A stretch of 64,000 nt of DNA from an uncultured Clostridia bacterium (GTDB lineage: Bacteria; Bacillota; Clostridia; Christensenellales; Borkfalkiaceae). A program made the translations under genes and the position numbers. This document shows, one piece after another, positions 1 through 15,000 of this stretch. Location of the stretch: NCBI GenBank assembly GCA_947624965.1, contig CANQMN010000003.1, positions 62,001 to 126,000 of the forward strand, given 5' to 3'. Within the stretch, counting starts at the first letter, position 1; every line of letters starts with the position of its first letter. The notes beneath the pieces are model-generated. The model worked only from the letters and a program-made list of their open reading frames with translations, had not been told where the DNA came from and did no database searches.

Positions 1-3000
1 TCTGGACGGATTCGGGCAACTCCAAGGAGAGCGAGCAAGTTGAAACGTTCAGCCTTACAAGGCTCGACAAGGTCATTCAGGACGGCGAACGCGTCGTTAT
101 CCGCCTCGCGTACCGTATCACGAGAGGCACCTATTCGCTCACCTTCGAGGTGGACGACTGGACGTACGGCGATCACGTAAAACAACAGGTGAATAAGGAC
201 GGCGCAGACGCGGTTACGGGCAACCATGTCCTGCTCTTCACGCGTACGAGCGCGCTTCCGCCCACGTTGACGGACGAGGCGACAAGGCGTTCCGTCGTCT
301 ATCACAAGATCGCGTCGCCCACGCGCGGCTCGGACGGCAGGGTGAACGGCGGCGAGCAGGAAGAAGCGGCGGTAACAGCGCTCGTCGAGAACAATACGTT
401 CGGGAGCGGGACGAACGTCCCCGAAGGCTATGCGGCGGACGCGAAGTACTTCGTGCCCGAAAAGAGCCCCTACCTTGCGGGCGCATACGCCGCGGTCATC
501 ACCTACGACGAAAACGGTCTCGTGCAGGGCGAGTACACGTTGGAGAAACTCAACTTCACGGTGTACTTCGAGATCAAGCCGCTCACCGTCGACGTGAAGT
601 GGTCGGAAGACGAGCTCATGTACAACGGCGAAGGACAGATGACGCAGGTCTTTGTCGTCAACAACGTCATAACCGATGTGTCGGGCAGCGGCAGCCATAC
701 GGACACGGTGAACGTCTCCGCGAAGTGGACGGACGAGAGGCCCGGCGAAGCCAAGTCGAACAACTTCCCCGTGGACGTGCGCCGCTCCAAGTACGGCGAT
801 ACGTACGAGGCGTACAAAGTTTCCCTCGACGCGCTCTCGGGGGCCGATGCCGGCAACTATAAAATCGAGGAGAAGGACGACTTCACCTCCGAATTCAAGA
901 TCTCGCCCAAGGAGATATCGCTGAAAGCGGATAACCTGTCCAAGGTCTACGGCGACGCGCTCACCGAAGAGACCGACCTCAAATCGCAGGGACTTTCGGG
1001 GCAGAAATACCACATCAACTACTCGGAGGGAAGCGAGAACTTCCTCTCGCGCGACAACATCAACTGGCTGTACTTCGCGCTGTATGCGGTGAAGTCGGCG
1101 CAGGGCGCTCTCTCTACGGAATACGTCGTTACGACGACGGAGGTCGGCAACTATCACACCCGCATCGTCGTGTTGGGCGAGGAAGAACTCAAAAACTACG
1201 TCATCACGTTTGTGGACGGCGAATACGAGGTAACGCAGAAGGAAGTTACCGTCGTATGGGGTGCGAAAAACGACTTCACGTTCAACGGCAAGGACCAGTA
1301 CGCCTCCTATAACGCCGAGCATTTGAGCGCGCCGTTCGTATACTACAACGGCATCGACGCGCCGGGCGCGGTGGACGGCGGCGTCCGCACGCTCACGCCG
1401 AAGATCGAAAAGGCGGGCGTCGTGTCCACCTTTAAGGACGCGGGCGAATATTCCTTCACGGTGGACAGCGACGCGGCGCACGGGCTCACGAAAAACTACA
1501 AGTTTGCCGCGGGCGCCGACCTGAACGAGACCTACAACATGCAGAAGCGCGCCGTCTCCATCCGCGCGAACACCTTCTCCACGCAGTACGGCGTCGATCC
1601 CACGGAGGAAGACCTCAAATGGCTGTACGCGGACGGCACGTCGAACGACAATAAGTTCGTGGACGCGGAGGGGCAGATCGTTGCGCAGTGGGCGAAGGAT
1701 GCGGACATCTACGACGGCGACGGCGTAACGCTCACCTTCAAGACGGCGACGAACGCGATCACCGACTACAACAAGGGCGCGCTCACACAGGCGGGCGGCA
1801 GCGCGGATACCTATCTCGTCAACGGGAGAGGCGCGGCGTGCCAGAACAACGATTCCTACAACAACTATAAGATCACCGTCACGGGCGGCAGACATTCCAT
1901 CACGAAGCGCGCCGTAGACATCAAGTGGGAGGGCTCCGCCGAGGGGAACGAGGATATCGTATTCACCTACAACGGCGAGAACCAACTTCCCGACGCGTCG
2001 AAAGGAAATCAGACCTTCGCGTACTTCACGGACGCGGAGGGGCAGAAGGTCTACCTCTTGGTGCGCGCGGTCCTCTTCGACGGCGACGCGCAGTATCAGG
2101 ATTACTTCCGCGACGTCCGTGAGAACGAGCAGGATTACTACTTCTACGTAACCAACATTACGAACGCGTACAACGCCAACTACACGCTGGACGGCGCGAC
2201 GGGCAACCGCTATCACGCCGTGCAGATGAAGGCGCGCACGATCACCATTGCGGCGCAGGCGGTCGGAAACCACGAGTACGGCGAAGACTTCGTGCAAGAC
2301 GAGCTCGTTTGGGACTACAAGGCGCCCGCCTCGGCGGAGAACAAGTTTACCGATACTTCGTACGACAGCGATTACGGCGAGCGCTTCACGCTGACGACCG
2401 ACCTCACGAAGGAAAGTAATGTCCAGACCAAGGAGAACGCCTTCACGCTGCAATTCGACGGCGAGACGGCAGAGTTCACCAACGCGGACGGCACGGGCAA
2501 GTTCTTCTTCCGCGAGGAGGGGAACTACAACTACAAGGTGTACTTCGAGAACGCGTCCGTTCGGATCGAGCCGCGCAAGATCCGCGCGACGATCGGCGCC
2601 ATCGACGTTACGTACGGCTCCGAATTTACCGACGTTCTCGAACACATCACGCTCTCGTACAACGGCGAGAACGGCAGGGCGAACGCGCTCGCGAACAGCG
2701 ACAGGAAGGAGGACGTGTTGCAGGCGGTAACGCTCGTGGACGGGCGCGACCTGCTCAACGAGACGACCTATCCGTCCGTGAACACCGCGGGCTATTCCGC
2801 GCGCCTCACCGCGCTCTCCGAAAACTACGATATCACCTATACGTTCGGGCGCGCGAACGGCTCCGTGAGCCGCTCGGGCGTGGAAGTGAGCGGCGTCTAC
2901 AAGATCCGTCCCGCCCAGATCTTCAAGGACACCTCCGAAGGGATGAAGGCGACGGCGTACTCTTCCGAATACGACGCAAGCTCGCACGCCGCGGCGACGT

Positions 3001-6000
3001 CGTTCACGCTCAACTATTTCAAGAACACCGTTTTGGATAAAAACGGCGTAAAGGGACAGTATACGAACACCTTCTCCGCGGCGGCGGAGGACAACGGGCT
3101 CAAACTCCTCTTCCGTTACAAGACGGACGCGGGACTGTATGCAGCGGATTGGTCGGACGGCTGGACGGACGCCGTCGTGAGCGGCACGGATGTTACCACG
3201 GCGGGCTACGAGTGGAAAGAGGAGATGCCCTCCTTCACGCACGCGGGGACGTACAAGGTGTACTATGCGGTCGTCGCGGAGAACCACGAACCGCTCTACG
3301 GCGAGGCGCAGTGCCTCACGGTGGAGATCGCAAAGCACGCCGTCTCCGTCTCGGCGAACTTCTATTTGTACTATTCGGAGACCATTCCCGCGCGCTTCCA
3401 GCCCGAATTCGTGTTCGGGGAGGACGACTTCCTCGGCGGCGAGAGCTATGAGACGGCGGACGGCTACAACCCCGAAAAGCTCATTCTCGTTACCGTTCCC
3501 GATTATACGGCGGGCGTAAGCGGGAAGGGCAGCTACGACATCACGTTCGACTTCTCCGAAGTCTCCCTCACCGACTATACGCTCCAAAAGGACGCCGCAA
3601 AGGACAGCAAGGCGGAAGTTCGGCTGTTGCCGCTCACCATAACGGTCAACAATCAGAACAACTCCTACTATCTCAACGCCGCGGCGAAGCCCGGCACGGA
3701 GAAAAAGGCGGATCTCACCAAGATCGGCGAGGCGTACACGATCTCCGTGAACGTAACGAGCGATCTGGGCTCGCCCGTAACGGATATCCGCGCGGAGGAC
3801 TACACGGCTGAAAAGACGGGGCAGAAGATCTTCCGTCTGGAAACGGACGCGCTGCCGAGCGGGCAACCCGATGGGAACGCGACGGGCGCGGTGGGCTCGC
3901 ATGCCATCAAGCTCTTCCTCAATGCGGGGTACGACGACAAGTATTCCGTCGAATCCTATCAGAATACCGCGACGTACACCATCAAGAACGCGGACATCAA
4001 AGTGGAAGCCATGCACGGCTTCGGGCAGGTCGAGGGCGGCTTCGAGTACGACGAAGAGGAGCACTATGCGCTGCACCTCGGCGCGGATCATACGCGGTTC
4101 GAGGAGGAGACCTCCTCGCCCGAAAAGTTCGCCTCTTCGGCGGATAAGGGCGCGCTCACGTGGGAGTTCATCCTGCTCGACAACACCTCTGCGATCGACC
4201 CCTCGTACAATTCCGATAAGGAGACGTTCTGGTCTACGAACGCGGGGAAAGTCGTACGGGATACCATTCCTTCCTTGAAGGAAGCGGGCAGCTATGCGCT
4301 CTACTACCGCATCACGCGCGACAACCATAACACGGCGTACGGCGCCTACCTTCCCAAGATCTTGCAGGCGGACAACGAATGGGATACGCCTTACAGCCTT
4401 ACGCAGCGCGTGGACGGCACCCGCGCGTGGACGTACGGCGCGTACGACCGCACGGGCAACGCGGGCGGCTACGACTCCGCGGTCAACACGGAGACCCTTC
4501 CCGTCCCCAAGTACGACGAATTGAAGGGCGTGAAGCAGTACCCGAGCGTGCGCCTCGAACGGGAGGTCCGCTCCTCCGTTTGGGAGACGTACGACAGCGT
4601 TACCTATACGAACACCTATTTCAACGAAGGAAAGGGCTGGTTCGAGCGCATGGCGGACGGCGACTATAAGAACGGCGCGCGTCTGCCCGCGGGCAACTAC
4701 CGCATCGCCTACTCCATGGCGGAGACGACCAACTATAAGGCGATCGCGGAGCAATACGTAACGTTCACCGTTGCGAAGAAGACGCTCACCGTCCGCACGA
4801 CGGACTTCTCCATCGTGTACGGCGAGAGCGTCCCCGCGGAGAAGCAGGTATTCTCCGTGAGCGGCTTCGTCAACGGCGAGAAGCAGGCGGACGTGCTCGG
4901 TTCCGCAAAGCCGACGTTTGCCTTCGGCAAGCAGGATACCGCGTGGACGCCCTATGTCGCGGGCAACTACCGCACGGGCGCGGTCGGCGAATATACCATC
5001 CGTCTCGCCGCGGGCGTCTCGGGCACGCAGGGAACGCTCGCCTATGCGCTCGCAAACGGCGCGGGGCTCAACTATAAGTTCACGGAGGAGGATTCCTCGG
5101 CGTCCACCATTCTGAACGGCACCATGACCGTTGTGGCGCGGCAGATTACCGTCAACATCAATTCGCTCACGAACAGATATCAGTTCAACAAGAGCGAGTT
5201 GGACGCGGACGGACAGCCGAATGCGCAAGAAACACCCGCATGGAACGGCACGACGTTCACGCTCTCTTGCACGAACGCCTCGGGCGAGGCGATCCTTCCC
5301 GGCGACAAGGAGGACAACAACGACAAGAAGAACCGCGTGTTCAAGCTCACGACGACGGCGCTCACCTTCGGCGGCGACGGCACGACCGTTACGGGCACGA
5401 ACAACGTGGGCAAGTACGAGATAATCTGCGAGCAGCTGGAAAACGACTACGCGAAGAACTACAAGGTAACGGCGAGCGGTATCTGGAACGACCGTCCGGA
5501 TACGAAGGGCACCTACGAAATTACGCCCGCCCGTCTCACCGCGTCTCCCACGCTGCCGACCGACCTCGTCTACAACGGACAGGGCAAGGCGGCGACGGCG
5601 CCCGTCGTGAGCGGCTTCCACTTCGAGATCTGGTACGAAAAGCGCATCTCGGGCGATTCGTACGAGGAAAAGACGCAGGAGCTTCCCGTGGATGCGGGCA
5701 CCTACCGCGTTTCCCTCGTCGTCGCCGATTCGGATAACTACGTCGCTTCGGTGGAATCGCGCAACTTCACGATAACGCCCAAGCAGATCAACGTTACCGC
5801 CGAGCTCCAAAGCTACAAGGCGGACGAAACGACGCTGAAAAAGCACGAGGGCGACATCATCTACTACCTCAAACAGTACGTCCTCGCGCCGCTCTACGCC
5901 GTACAGGGCGAATCGGATCCGAACAGCAATACCGACGGCAAAGTCCTGTTCAAGGATAAGGAGGCGTTCTCCGTCATCACCAAGTACAACGGCAGAGCGG

Positions 6001-9000
6001 ATGCGGAGGCGATCGACGCGGGCGCGTATACCGTCGAATTCTCCACGGAGAACGGCAACTACTCCATCCACGTCATCAACGGAGACGCGCTCTCCTTCAC
6101 CATCCAGAAGATGCGGGTGGCGCGCCCTACGGCGACGCTGAACGGCAGAAACAAGACGTACAACGGCGTTGTGCAGGCGTTCGCCGTTACGGGCTTCAAC
6201 GAGACGGTGGACAGCCACACGGGGCACGCCGTGATGGAAGTTCGCTTCGAGAAGGACGGCGAGCCCGTCGGGGAGCGTCCCGCGGAGTTCAAGTCTCCCG
6301 AATATATCTGGAACCTCCTCGATGCGGGCAAATATTCCGTCATCGTGTCGCTGTATTCCACAACGAACTACGAGTGGTCCACGTCGGGCAGCGCGGAGCA
6401 GACACTCACCTACACCGTCAACAAAAAGGTCCTCCACGTCAAGGCGCAGGATACGAGCATCAAGTACGGCGATAAGTTCGAGGAACTCTCCGTCCAACTC
6501 CTCTTCAAGGGGAACGACGGCGAGGATGAATACGGTGTAAACGGCGGCTTTGTGCTCGGCGAAACGGCGAGCGAAGTCATCACGGGCTATGCCTCCGAGA
6601 CGGCGACGCTCTTCAAGGCGACGGCGTACAGTACCGAATATTCGCCCGATTCGGACGCGGGAAGCAGATTCAACCTTCTCGTGCAGGAAGGCGTACTCTC
6701 CGCGAAGAACTACGAGCTCATTTTGAACACCGATCCGGGATTCCTCACCGTGGAAAAGCGCGAACTCACCTTAAAGGTCGCGAGCGGCGTGGAAAGCGCG
6801 AACGAACATGCGACGTCCGTCTATTCGGGCGAACGTCCCACCGTGGCAGAGCCTTCCGACGTTCTCTCCGTTGCGGGCGGCTCGCTGAATACAAACAAGC
6901 GCGTACCCGATACGCTTGCCGATCTCGAAATCGCCATCACGGTGGACGGGACGGCGACGGCGGCGGGCGACTATACGGACGTGGGCAACCACCGTCTCAC
7001 CGCCGTGAACAACGATTCGAACTACGAAATCACCTTCGAGGGCGATTGGGAGAGTTCGGACGCATATAACGGCAAGGCGGGCGTCTACGTCATCACGCCC
7101 AAAACGCTCAACGTAACCGCGGGCGTGCTCGTGGACGGCGCCTACCAAAAGGACGGCACGATCGTCTACGGCGAGGAAGCGGGATCGTACTTCGCGGTGG
7201 AATATACCGCGGACGACTGGGCGGCGCGCGACAACACGGAGGCGGGCAAGGAGAAGCTCCTGCTCAAAGCCTTCACGTTCACCGCGACCAAGTCGGAGGG
7301 CGGCGCGTACGCCGCGGGCGATTCGCACGCGGGCGAGACGTTTACCGTGACCATCTCCAATGCGGAAGAGGGCGGGTTCTTCAAGAACTATGTCGTCTCC
7401 GCGCACACGGGTACGATGAAAGTCGTCTCCCGCCGCATCCGCGCGAGAGTGCAGGATAAGGTGTTCGAGACGAAGAACGGCACCGAGTACGGTTCGTATG
7501 TAGACGTACCCGCGGAGCCGACGTACACCAACACGGTGAAAGACCATGCGCCCGAGACGGAGACGCTCACCTACACGGGAACGTTGAAGGACGGCAGCGG
7601 GCTCGGGCTCGGCAGCGTCCCGCAGCGCGTGGGCGACTACAAGGTCAAGATCACCTTAAAACAGAACAGCTTCGGCGAATACGACTATCTGTTCGACGAA
7701 ACGCCCGATCTCGAAGAGCTCGGCAGCGGCGTGAACAAGGGAACGGTCTCGGAGAGCGGCAAGGTCTGCGAGGCGGACTTCCACATCACGCCCCAAAAGA
7801 TCGAGCTCCGCTGGGAACTCTCCCTTGTGGACCTCGCCGACTTCACGGATAACAAGGGCGAAAACGACCTCGTCGGGTTCATCAACGACATCATGGACCT
7901 CTCGTTCATGTTCGCGGGCGTGCCCAGCGAGGAGACCGAATGGAACGGCTCCAAGATGACCGTGAAGTTCGAGCAGGTCGGGCAGGGCATCGGTACCGTT
8001 ACGCTGAAAGAGCAGTATCAGTACGATTACGTCCTCGTCGCGGGAAGCGCGGAGAGCACGACCGTCGTGCTCACCTTCTCGGTGCAGACGAGCTCGATGG
8101 ACTTCACCGTCTCCATCACGGGTTGGACGTACAATACGTACAACGCGGAAACCAACAAGCCCATCCCGGACAGCGAGCAAATTAAAGAAGAGCTCGCCAC
8201 GGCGACCATCATCTATTCGTACAGCTCGGCGCTCTCCGCGGAGCAGTATAGGGATTGGACGGGAAAGATCGCCGAGCTCTCGAATAAGGGGACGGCGAAA
8301 GAACGCCGTCTCGAAATCCTCGCCGAACTCGAAACGATCCAATTCGGCAACATCCTTCCCGTCAACGCGGGCTACTACATGCTCCGCGCCCAGTTGGAAG
8401 CGATGCCCGAAAAGGGCTACACCGCCGCGACCGCGGTCGCGCTCTTCGAGATCGAAAAGGCGGTCATCGAAGCGCCCGTAATGAGCGTGAACGACGGGCA
8501 CGACGGCGGGCATACCTTCGACGGGAACGAGCACTCCGTCCTCATCTCGGACGGCTACGACGGCTTGCACATGATCCTCGAATACGCGGGCGTCTCCGAC
8601 ATCGTGGACGCGGATACCGTCAAGCTCACCGAGACGAACGCGGGCACGTATACCGTCTACTTCACGCTGCGCGACAAGGATAACGAGACGTGGGAGACGG
8701 GGCACGGCGAACAGTTCGACGAAACGGGCAGGCTGTACCTCACGTGGACGATCGCGCCCGGACAGTCGCAGATCACCGGCTTCGACACCAAGACGGTAAC
8801 CTACGGCGAGACGTATTCCTTCGAGGCGACGGCGGACTTCGACGCAGAGATAACCTATCAATACGTCCTGATGCAGGGCAGCGAGGAGAGCGGTTCGAGA
8901 TCGCCCGTCGCGCCCACGCACGCGGGGACGTACAAAGTCATCGCGACGTCGGCGGCGGACAGCTCCGAACACCACAATTGGAGCGGCACCACCAAGGAGA

Positions 9001-12000
9001 CGACGCTCGTCATCAACAAGGCGAAACTCACCGTCCGCGCCGAAGATAAGTCGGTCGTGTACGGCGAGAGCGCGCCCGCAAATTCCTATTCCGTGGACGG
9101 CTGGCAGTACAGCGACGGCGACGACCTTCTCGGCGGCGCGGCGGCGGCATACACGGTGCAGAACTTGGAGGGGCACGATTACGCGGTCGGCGACGACGCG
9201 GGAAGCACCTACACCATTTCGGTGAAGCTCTCGGGCTACTCCCTTGCGGACTACGAGATCCCCGAAGAGAACTATGAAACGGGCACGCTCACGGTCGCAC
9301 AGCGCAGGATCCGCATCGTCGTCTCGGGCGACATCTCCACCGTTTACAGCAAGAAGGCGTTCACCCTCGATGACGACGCATCGACAAAGGAGAAGGCGAA
9401 CGGTACCTATTGGACGGCGACGAAGGGCGGACAGTATTACGACGTCGTGCTCGGCGATATCCTCACCGTGCAGTACACCATCAACGGCGGCGTGAACGCC
9501 GTTGCCGCGGGCACGTACACCGTGGAGGGCTCCCTCGCCGAGACGGGCGACTACGCGAACTACCTCGTCTCGTTCGCGAGCGGCACGCTCACCATCGAAG
9601 TGAACACCATCACCATCTCCGAAGTTACCGTGAAGGGGAAGGGCGAGGACGGCAAGATCGTGTACAACCACGGCGAAGAAGTCCCGCTCGACGTCTCCTA
9701 CAAGGCGACGTACACCATCGGGAGCGAGCACAAGGAGATCACCGTTACAAACGGCGTCGCCGCGGACTTCGACTTCCTCGACAGCTTCCGCTTCACCTAC
9801 ACGGGCAGAGCGGAGGGCGCGGATGCAGACTATGCGGAGAACACGCACAAGCCGTACAACGCGGGCATGTACCGTCTCACGGTCGGGCTCACCGAACGCG
9901 GCGTCTCCGATCCCAGCATCACCGCGGTCGAGGACAGCGCGCTCTTCCGCATCGAGAAATATTCGCTCGACAGCCGCAAGATCCAAGCGCAGATCAACGG
10001 CGTGACCTACAAATTCACGGGGACGGAAGTCGGTCCCACGGCGGAAGTCGTGAGCGGCTATTCGGACGAGGCGTTCGCCGACCTTACGGGGCACAACACC
10101 AACCTGTACCGCGTCGACGAAGTCTCCCGCGGCATCACCGTCGGCACGTACGACGTCGTCGTGCGGCTCGTGGACTATAACAACTATCAGTGGATCGTGG
10201 CGAACCAGGAGAGTTTCTCCGTTACGAACAGCGAATCGGTAACGCTCCACTACACGGTGCTTGCGGCGACCGACCTCACGCTCCGCTTCGACGGCTATTC
10301 GGACGACGCGACGTGGGATTACGACGGCGCAGTCGCGCTCGACCGCTTCCATATCACGCCTTCGCTCACCATCGGCGACGTGCAGAGCAGCTATGTCTAC
10401 TATGTCGCGACGGGCGACGTCGCGCCGCAGTGGACCACGCGGGAGGAAGCGGAATCCAACGGCTGGACGCGCCTCACCGCAACGTCGATCGCGGCGGTCG
10501 GCAACGCGGCGTCCACGGCGGGCACGCACTGGTTGTTCGTCCGCCTGCCCGGCACGGAAAACTACAACGAGGCGCAGTGCGCTCATGCGGCGAAATACGT
10601 CGTCTCGCCGCGCAAGGTGAATATCGTCGTCAACGGCGGGGACGATTACGTCGCGGCGACCTACGAACCCGGCATGCGCGCGGAGGACATCTCCGATCCC
10701 ACCTTCACGACGGAATTGCAGGGCGCGCCCCTCGGCGGCGCGGTTACCAAGGAGGCGCTCATGTGGAACGTGGAGACGGTGTTCTCCTATTCCGGTCTCT
10801 CCTTCGGCGGCAAAGAGTTCGGCAAGGGCGGCGTCGGCGAAAACGAAGTCGAGGCGGGCAAGTACGAGATCTCCGTCTCCTTCGGCGGCGAGGGCGGCGG
10901 CAACTTCGCGGTCGGCACCGTAACGAAGAAGCAATGCGTCGTTGCCCGTAAGGCGCTCTACGGCGACCTCATTCTCACGCAGTCCATCGAGTACAACGGA
11001 CAGCCGCACGCGGCGAGCGAGGCGGTGCAGGGCTCGGAGAACTACGGAACGCTCTGGACGGTCTCCGCGAGCAAGGACTACACGGACGTCAACGAGTACA
11101 CCTTCCAGGCGACCATTCTCGAATCGGCGCAGCACAACTACTACTGGGCGCGCAACGCGGAGGACGCGACGAAGGAGACCGCGCAAATTCAGCTTTCGCG
11201 CGATCTGACCTTCACGATCGTTCCCGCGTCCAAGATCACCGTTACGCTCGATAAGTACAACTACACGAACGGCGACGCGCAGTACAACGTGAACAAGGGC
11301 GAGTCGACGAGTTGGGCGTACACCGACGTCATCACGGCGATCTCCGCAAACATCACCGTGAAGGCGGGGACGGGCGACGTGCTCGCGGGCGTTACGGGGA
11401 CCATCCAGTATCGCGGCGTGAAGAACTTGCCCGAGAAAGGATTCAACAACTGGACGACGACGTTGCCCACCGATGTGCGCGAGGGCGGCTACTATGTGCG
11501 CGTCGTCGTAGCGCAGACGACGAACTATCCCGCGGGTTACAGCGACGGGAACACCGGCGACGTTGCCTCCTACATCACCATTCTCATTCAGAAGAAGCAA
11601 CTCGCGGAGCCTACGCTGCCCGAGAGCTCGTACACCTATACGGGCGAAGAACAGCGCACCAAGCTCGTGAACTTCGACGCCCGCATCATGGCGTTCACGC
11701 ATACGGGCGTGGAGAAGTGGAACTTCGTCTACAACGACGACGGTTCGGGCGACCTCATCGCAACGGAGGCGCTCACCTACACCGTTCCCATCACCTTCCG
11801 CGATCCCGATAGCTACGAGTGGGCGGACGGCGCGGACGGCATTCTCACGTGGACCATCAACAAGGCGGAGAGCACGTTCTCCTACACCGATCCCGGCACG
11901 AAGACGTACGGCGAAGACTTCACGTTTACGGGCGAAGCCAAGTTCGGCACGGTGGAGTTCTACTTCATCAAGAAGGGCTCCTACACCGCCGAGACCATCA

Positions 12001-15000
12001 CGAGCGTGCCGCTCTCGTCCTTCACCAAGACGACGGGCAACGAGAACTTGCGCGCCGCCGACACCTATTGGGTGCGCGTCATCGTCGCGGACGAGACGGG
12101 CGGAGATCCCAACTTCACCTACATGCCCAAGCACTTCGAGTTCACCATCGAGCGGGCGACGCTCACGGTAACCGTGAACGACTACACGATAACCTACGGC
12201 GACGCGGCGCCTGCCTCGTCCGAGCTTGCGCACTACACGGTGGAGGGATACTTCTACGAGGATTCCGACTATTCGGCGTACACCTTCTCCACGAACTACA
12301 CGCAGGGCAACAAAGCCGCGACCTATGAAATCGACGTCGCGACGGATAACCGTGCGCGGTTGAGCAACTACAACGTTACGGTCGTCAAGGGAAGCCTCAA
12401 AGTAGAGCGGAAGCACATTACCGTGAACATCCTCTCGCAGTCTACGGGCATCTACTATGTGGACGGCGGGCTCGCGCCTTCCTTCGATACGTCGGAGGAC
12501 GCGTGGGAACTCGCCGAGGGCAGCGAATTGTACGGCAAAGACAAGATCACCGTCAATCTCTCCCTCGAAGCCGCGCCGGACGGCAAGTACATCGTCGGTT
12601 CCTACCTCATCAACGGCGAGGCGAACAAGGACGAGACCACGGATAACTACGATATCACCTTCATTCCGGGCGCGCTCACCGTTTCGCAGCAAGCCATCGA
12701 CGTAAACGAGATCATTGCCGCGAACACGACGTACGGCGCGGTCGTCGAGGCGAAGTTCAAGATGACCGCCGAGGACGAAGAGCGCACGAGCGGCTACCTC
12801 GTCAAGGAAGGGTTGAAGATCGTCGTTACCTATCACGAGGACAACGGCGAGGCGCAGGAGCGCGCTCCCCGCGACGCAGGCGCGTACACGGTAGAGCTCA
12901 TGCTCGAAGACGCCGATCCCGATTCCTCCGTGAAGAACAACTACACGCTCACGGGCAAGATCAACGCGACCTTCCTCATCGAGAAGGCGCAACTCGATCC
13001 CTCCGTCGTGCAGGAAGCGGCGGACGCGACGGGCAAGTTCACCTTCGTCTACTCTCAGAACGCAAGGCAGAACGAGGGCGTCTCGCGCTCGGTGCAGGGC
13101 GAAGACCTTCGCGCGCTCGAAGAAACGGCGAAATCGCTCGCAGGCTTCCTCGTGGCGGACGACATGAACAAGGAGAAGCCGTTCACCGCCGTCTCCGCGA
13201 GCGGAACGGACGTCGGCTCGTACGACGTAACGCTCACGCTCCAAGCTTCCTTCTTCGAGAACTATCGCTGGACGACGACGGAGGACGAACGCGCGACCAT
13301 CCTCTTCTACATCACGAAGCCGGCGTCGAACAACGTCGTGCTGTCCGTTACGCCCGGTACGGAAGCGCCCGGTTGGGAATTCGACGGGCTCACCGCGGCA
13401 GCAGACGCGCATAAGGGTCAGTTCTCCTTCCAGACCGATTTCGGCAGACCCAACGCGGAGTATCGGTTCTATCAGAACGGCGAGCTCTTGGAGGAGTATC
13501 CTCACTATGCGGGCACGTACGAGTTCCAGATCCACGTTCCCGAGACGGAGAACTACCCCGAGGGGACTTCCAACAAGCAGGAGTTCACGATCGCGAAGCG
13601 CAAGCTCGTGCTCGACGCCACCGCGGGCGGCGGCGAATACGAGGGCGTGATCACGCCCGCCTCGGCGACCGTGGGCTATTACAGAACGCCTTCCGCCGAA
13701 GCGCAGAACAGCATGTATCTCGGGCTCGTCGTCATCGAGACGCTGTACTGGGGCGAATCCAACGACAAGACGTGGAACTACTCCTCGTCCGCCCCGTACG
13801 ACGCGTATCCCACGAAGGCGGGCGACAACTACCACGTGCGGTTCAAGCTCTCGGGCAAGCCGACGGATACGTACAACAACAACTTCGTCCTCGTGGACGC
13901 GGGGACGGGCGAGCCGCTCGCAGAGGGCTACAAGGAGTTGCCGTTCCAGATCTCCAAGGCGTATGTGTTCGGCGACCGCGTCGTCGTCAACACCGTTGAG
14001 TACGACGGGCGCGACCACTATGCCCGCGAAACGGTGCAGGGCGACTGGAACAGCGCGTACGGCAAGAAGTACATCGTGGAAGACGAGCACAACACGAAGG
14101 GCAGGATCGTCGGCAGATACCGCTTCTATCTCACCCTCGTCGATACGAACAACTATCGCTGGGCTGCCTCCGATACCGCGCTTCGGGAGATGTTCTACGA
14201 CATCGTCTCCTCGCAGAGCGCGCACGAGCGCGTGGAAATAACCGAATTTTACGGCATCCCGCTCCCGAACCCCGAAGTGGAGTTCCCGTTCAGCCAGGCG
14301 AATGAACCGAGCGCGGAGATCGTGATACACGAGCCGGATGCGGAGATCCATCTTGTCTACGGCTTGGATTTCCATCTCCTCTATGCGCCCGAAGGAACGC
14401 GCAATCCCGCCGAGTATATGGAGTACACGGAGGCGGGCGCAACGCCCGCGGGCTGGTCGCGCACGATGCTCACGCCCATCGGGAATTACGTTGCGATCGC
14501 GTGGGTGCACGCATCCGATAAGGGCTACACCTTCTTCACGTCGCAGATCTCGTACGAGATCGTCCGCTTTGAAGTGAAAGTCTTTATGGAGACGACGCAG
14601 AACGGCATCTACAAGGAGCAAGTCCCCGAGTTCAGCATCGAGGGCTACGACGTAAAGGATATCGATACTTCTTCGGGCGAGCCTTTCCCGGGTACATATC
14701 CTATCCGCTTCTTCCCCGCGCTCACGGTAACGGACGCCGCGACAGCCGCGCCGCACGCACCGCACGCGGTGAGGTATGTGGGCATCGACAACGATTACGA
14801 CAGCTCCGAAATGCCCGTGCTGGCAGGCAAGTACAAGCGCATCTTCACGCTCAGCTCCAACTACGAGTCGAACTTCGGCGCCATCGAATGCGAATTCGAG
14901 ATCGTGCCCAAGACGCTCCGCGTCAGCTCGCTCGTGGCTACGGAGAGCACCGTCTGGTACGACGGTACGCCGCACTTCGTCGATAAGGAGTTCCTCGAAG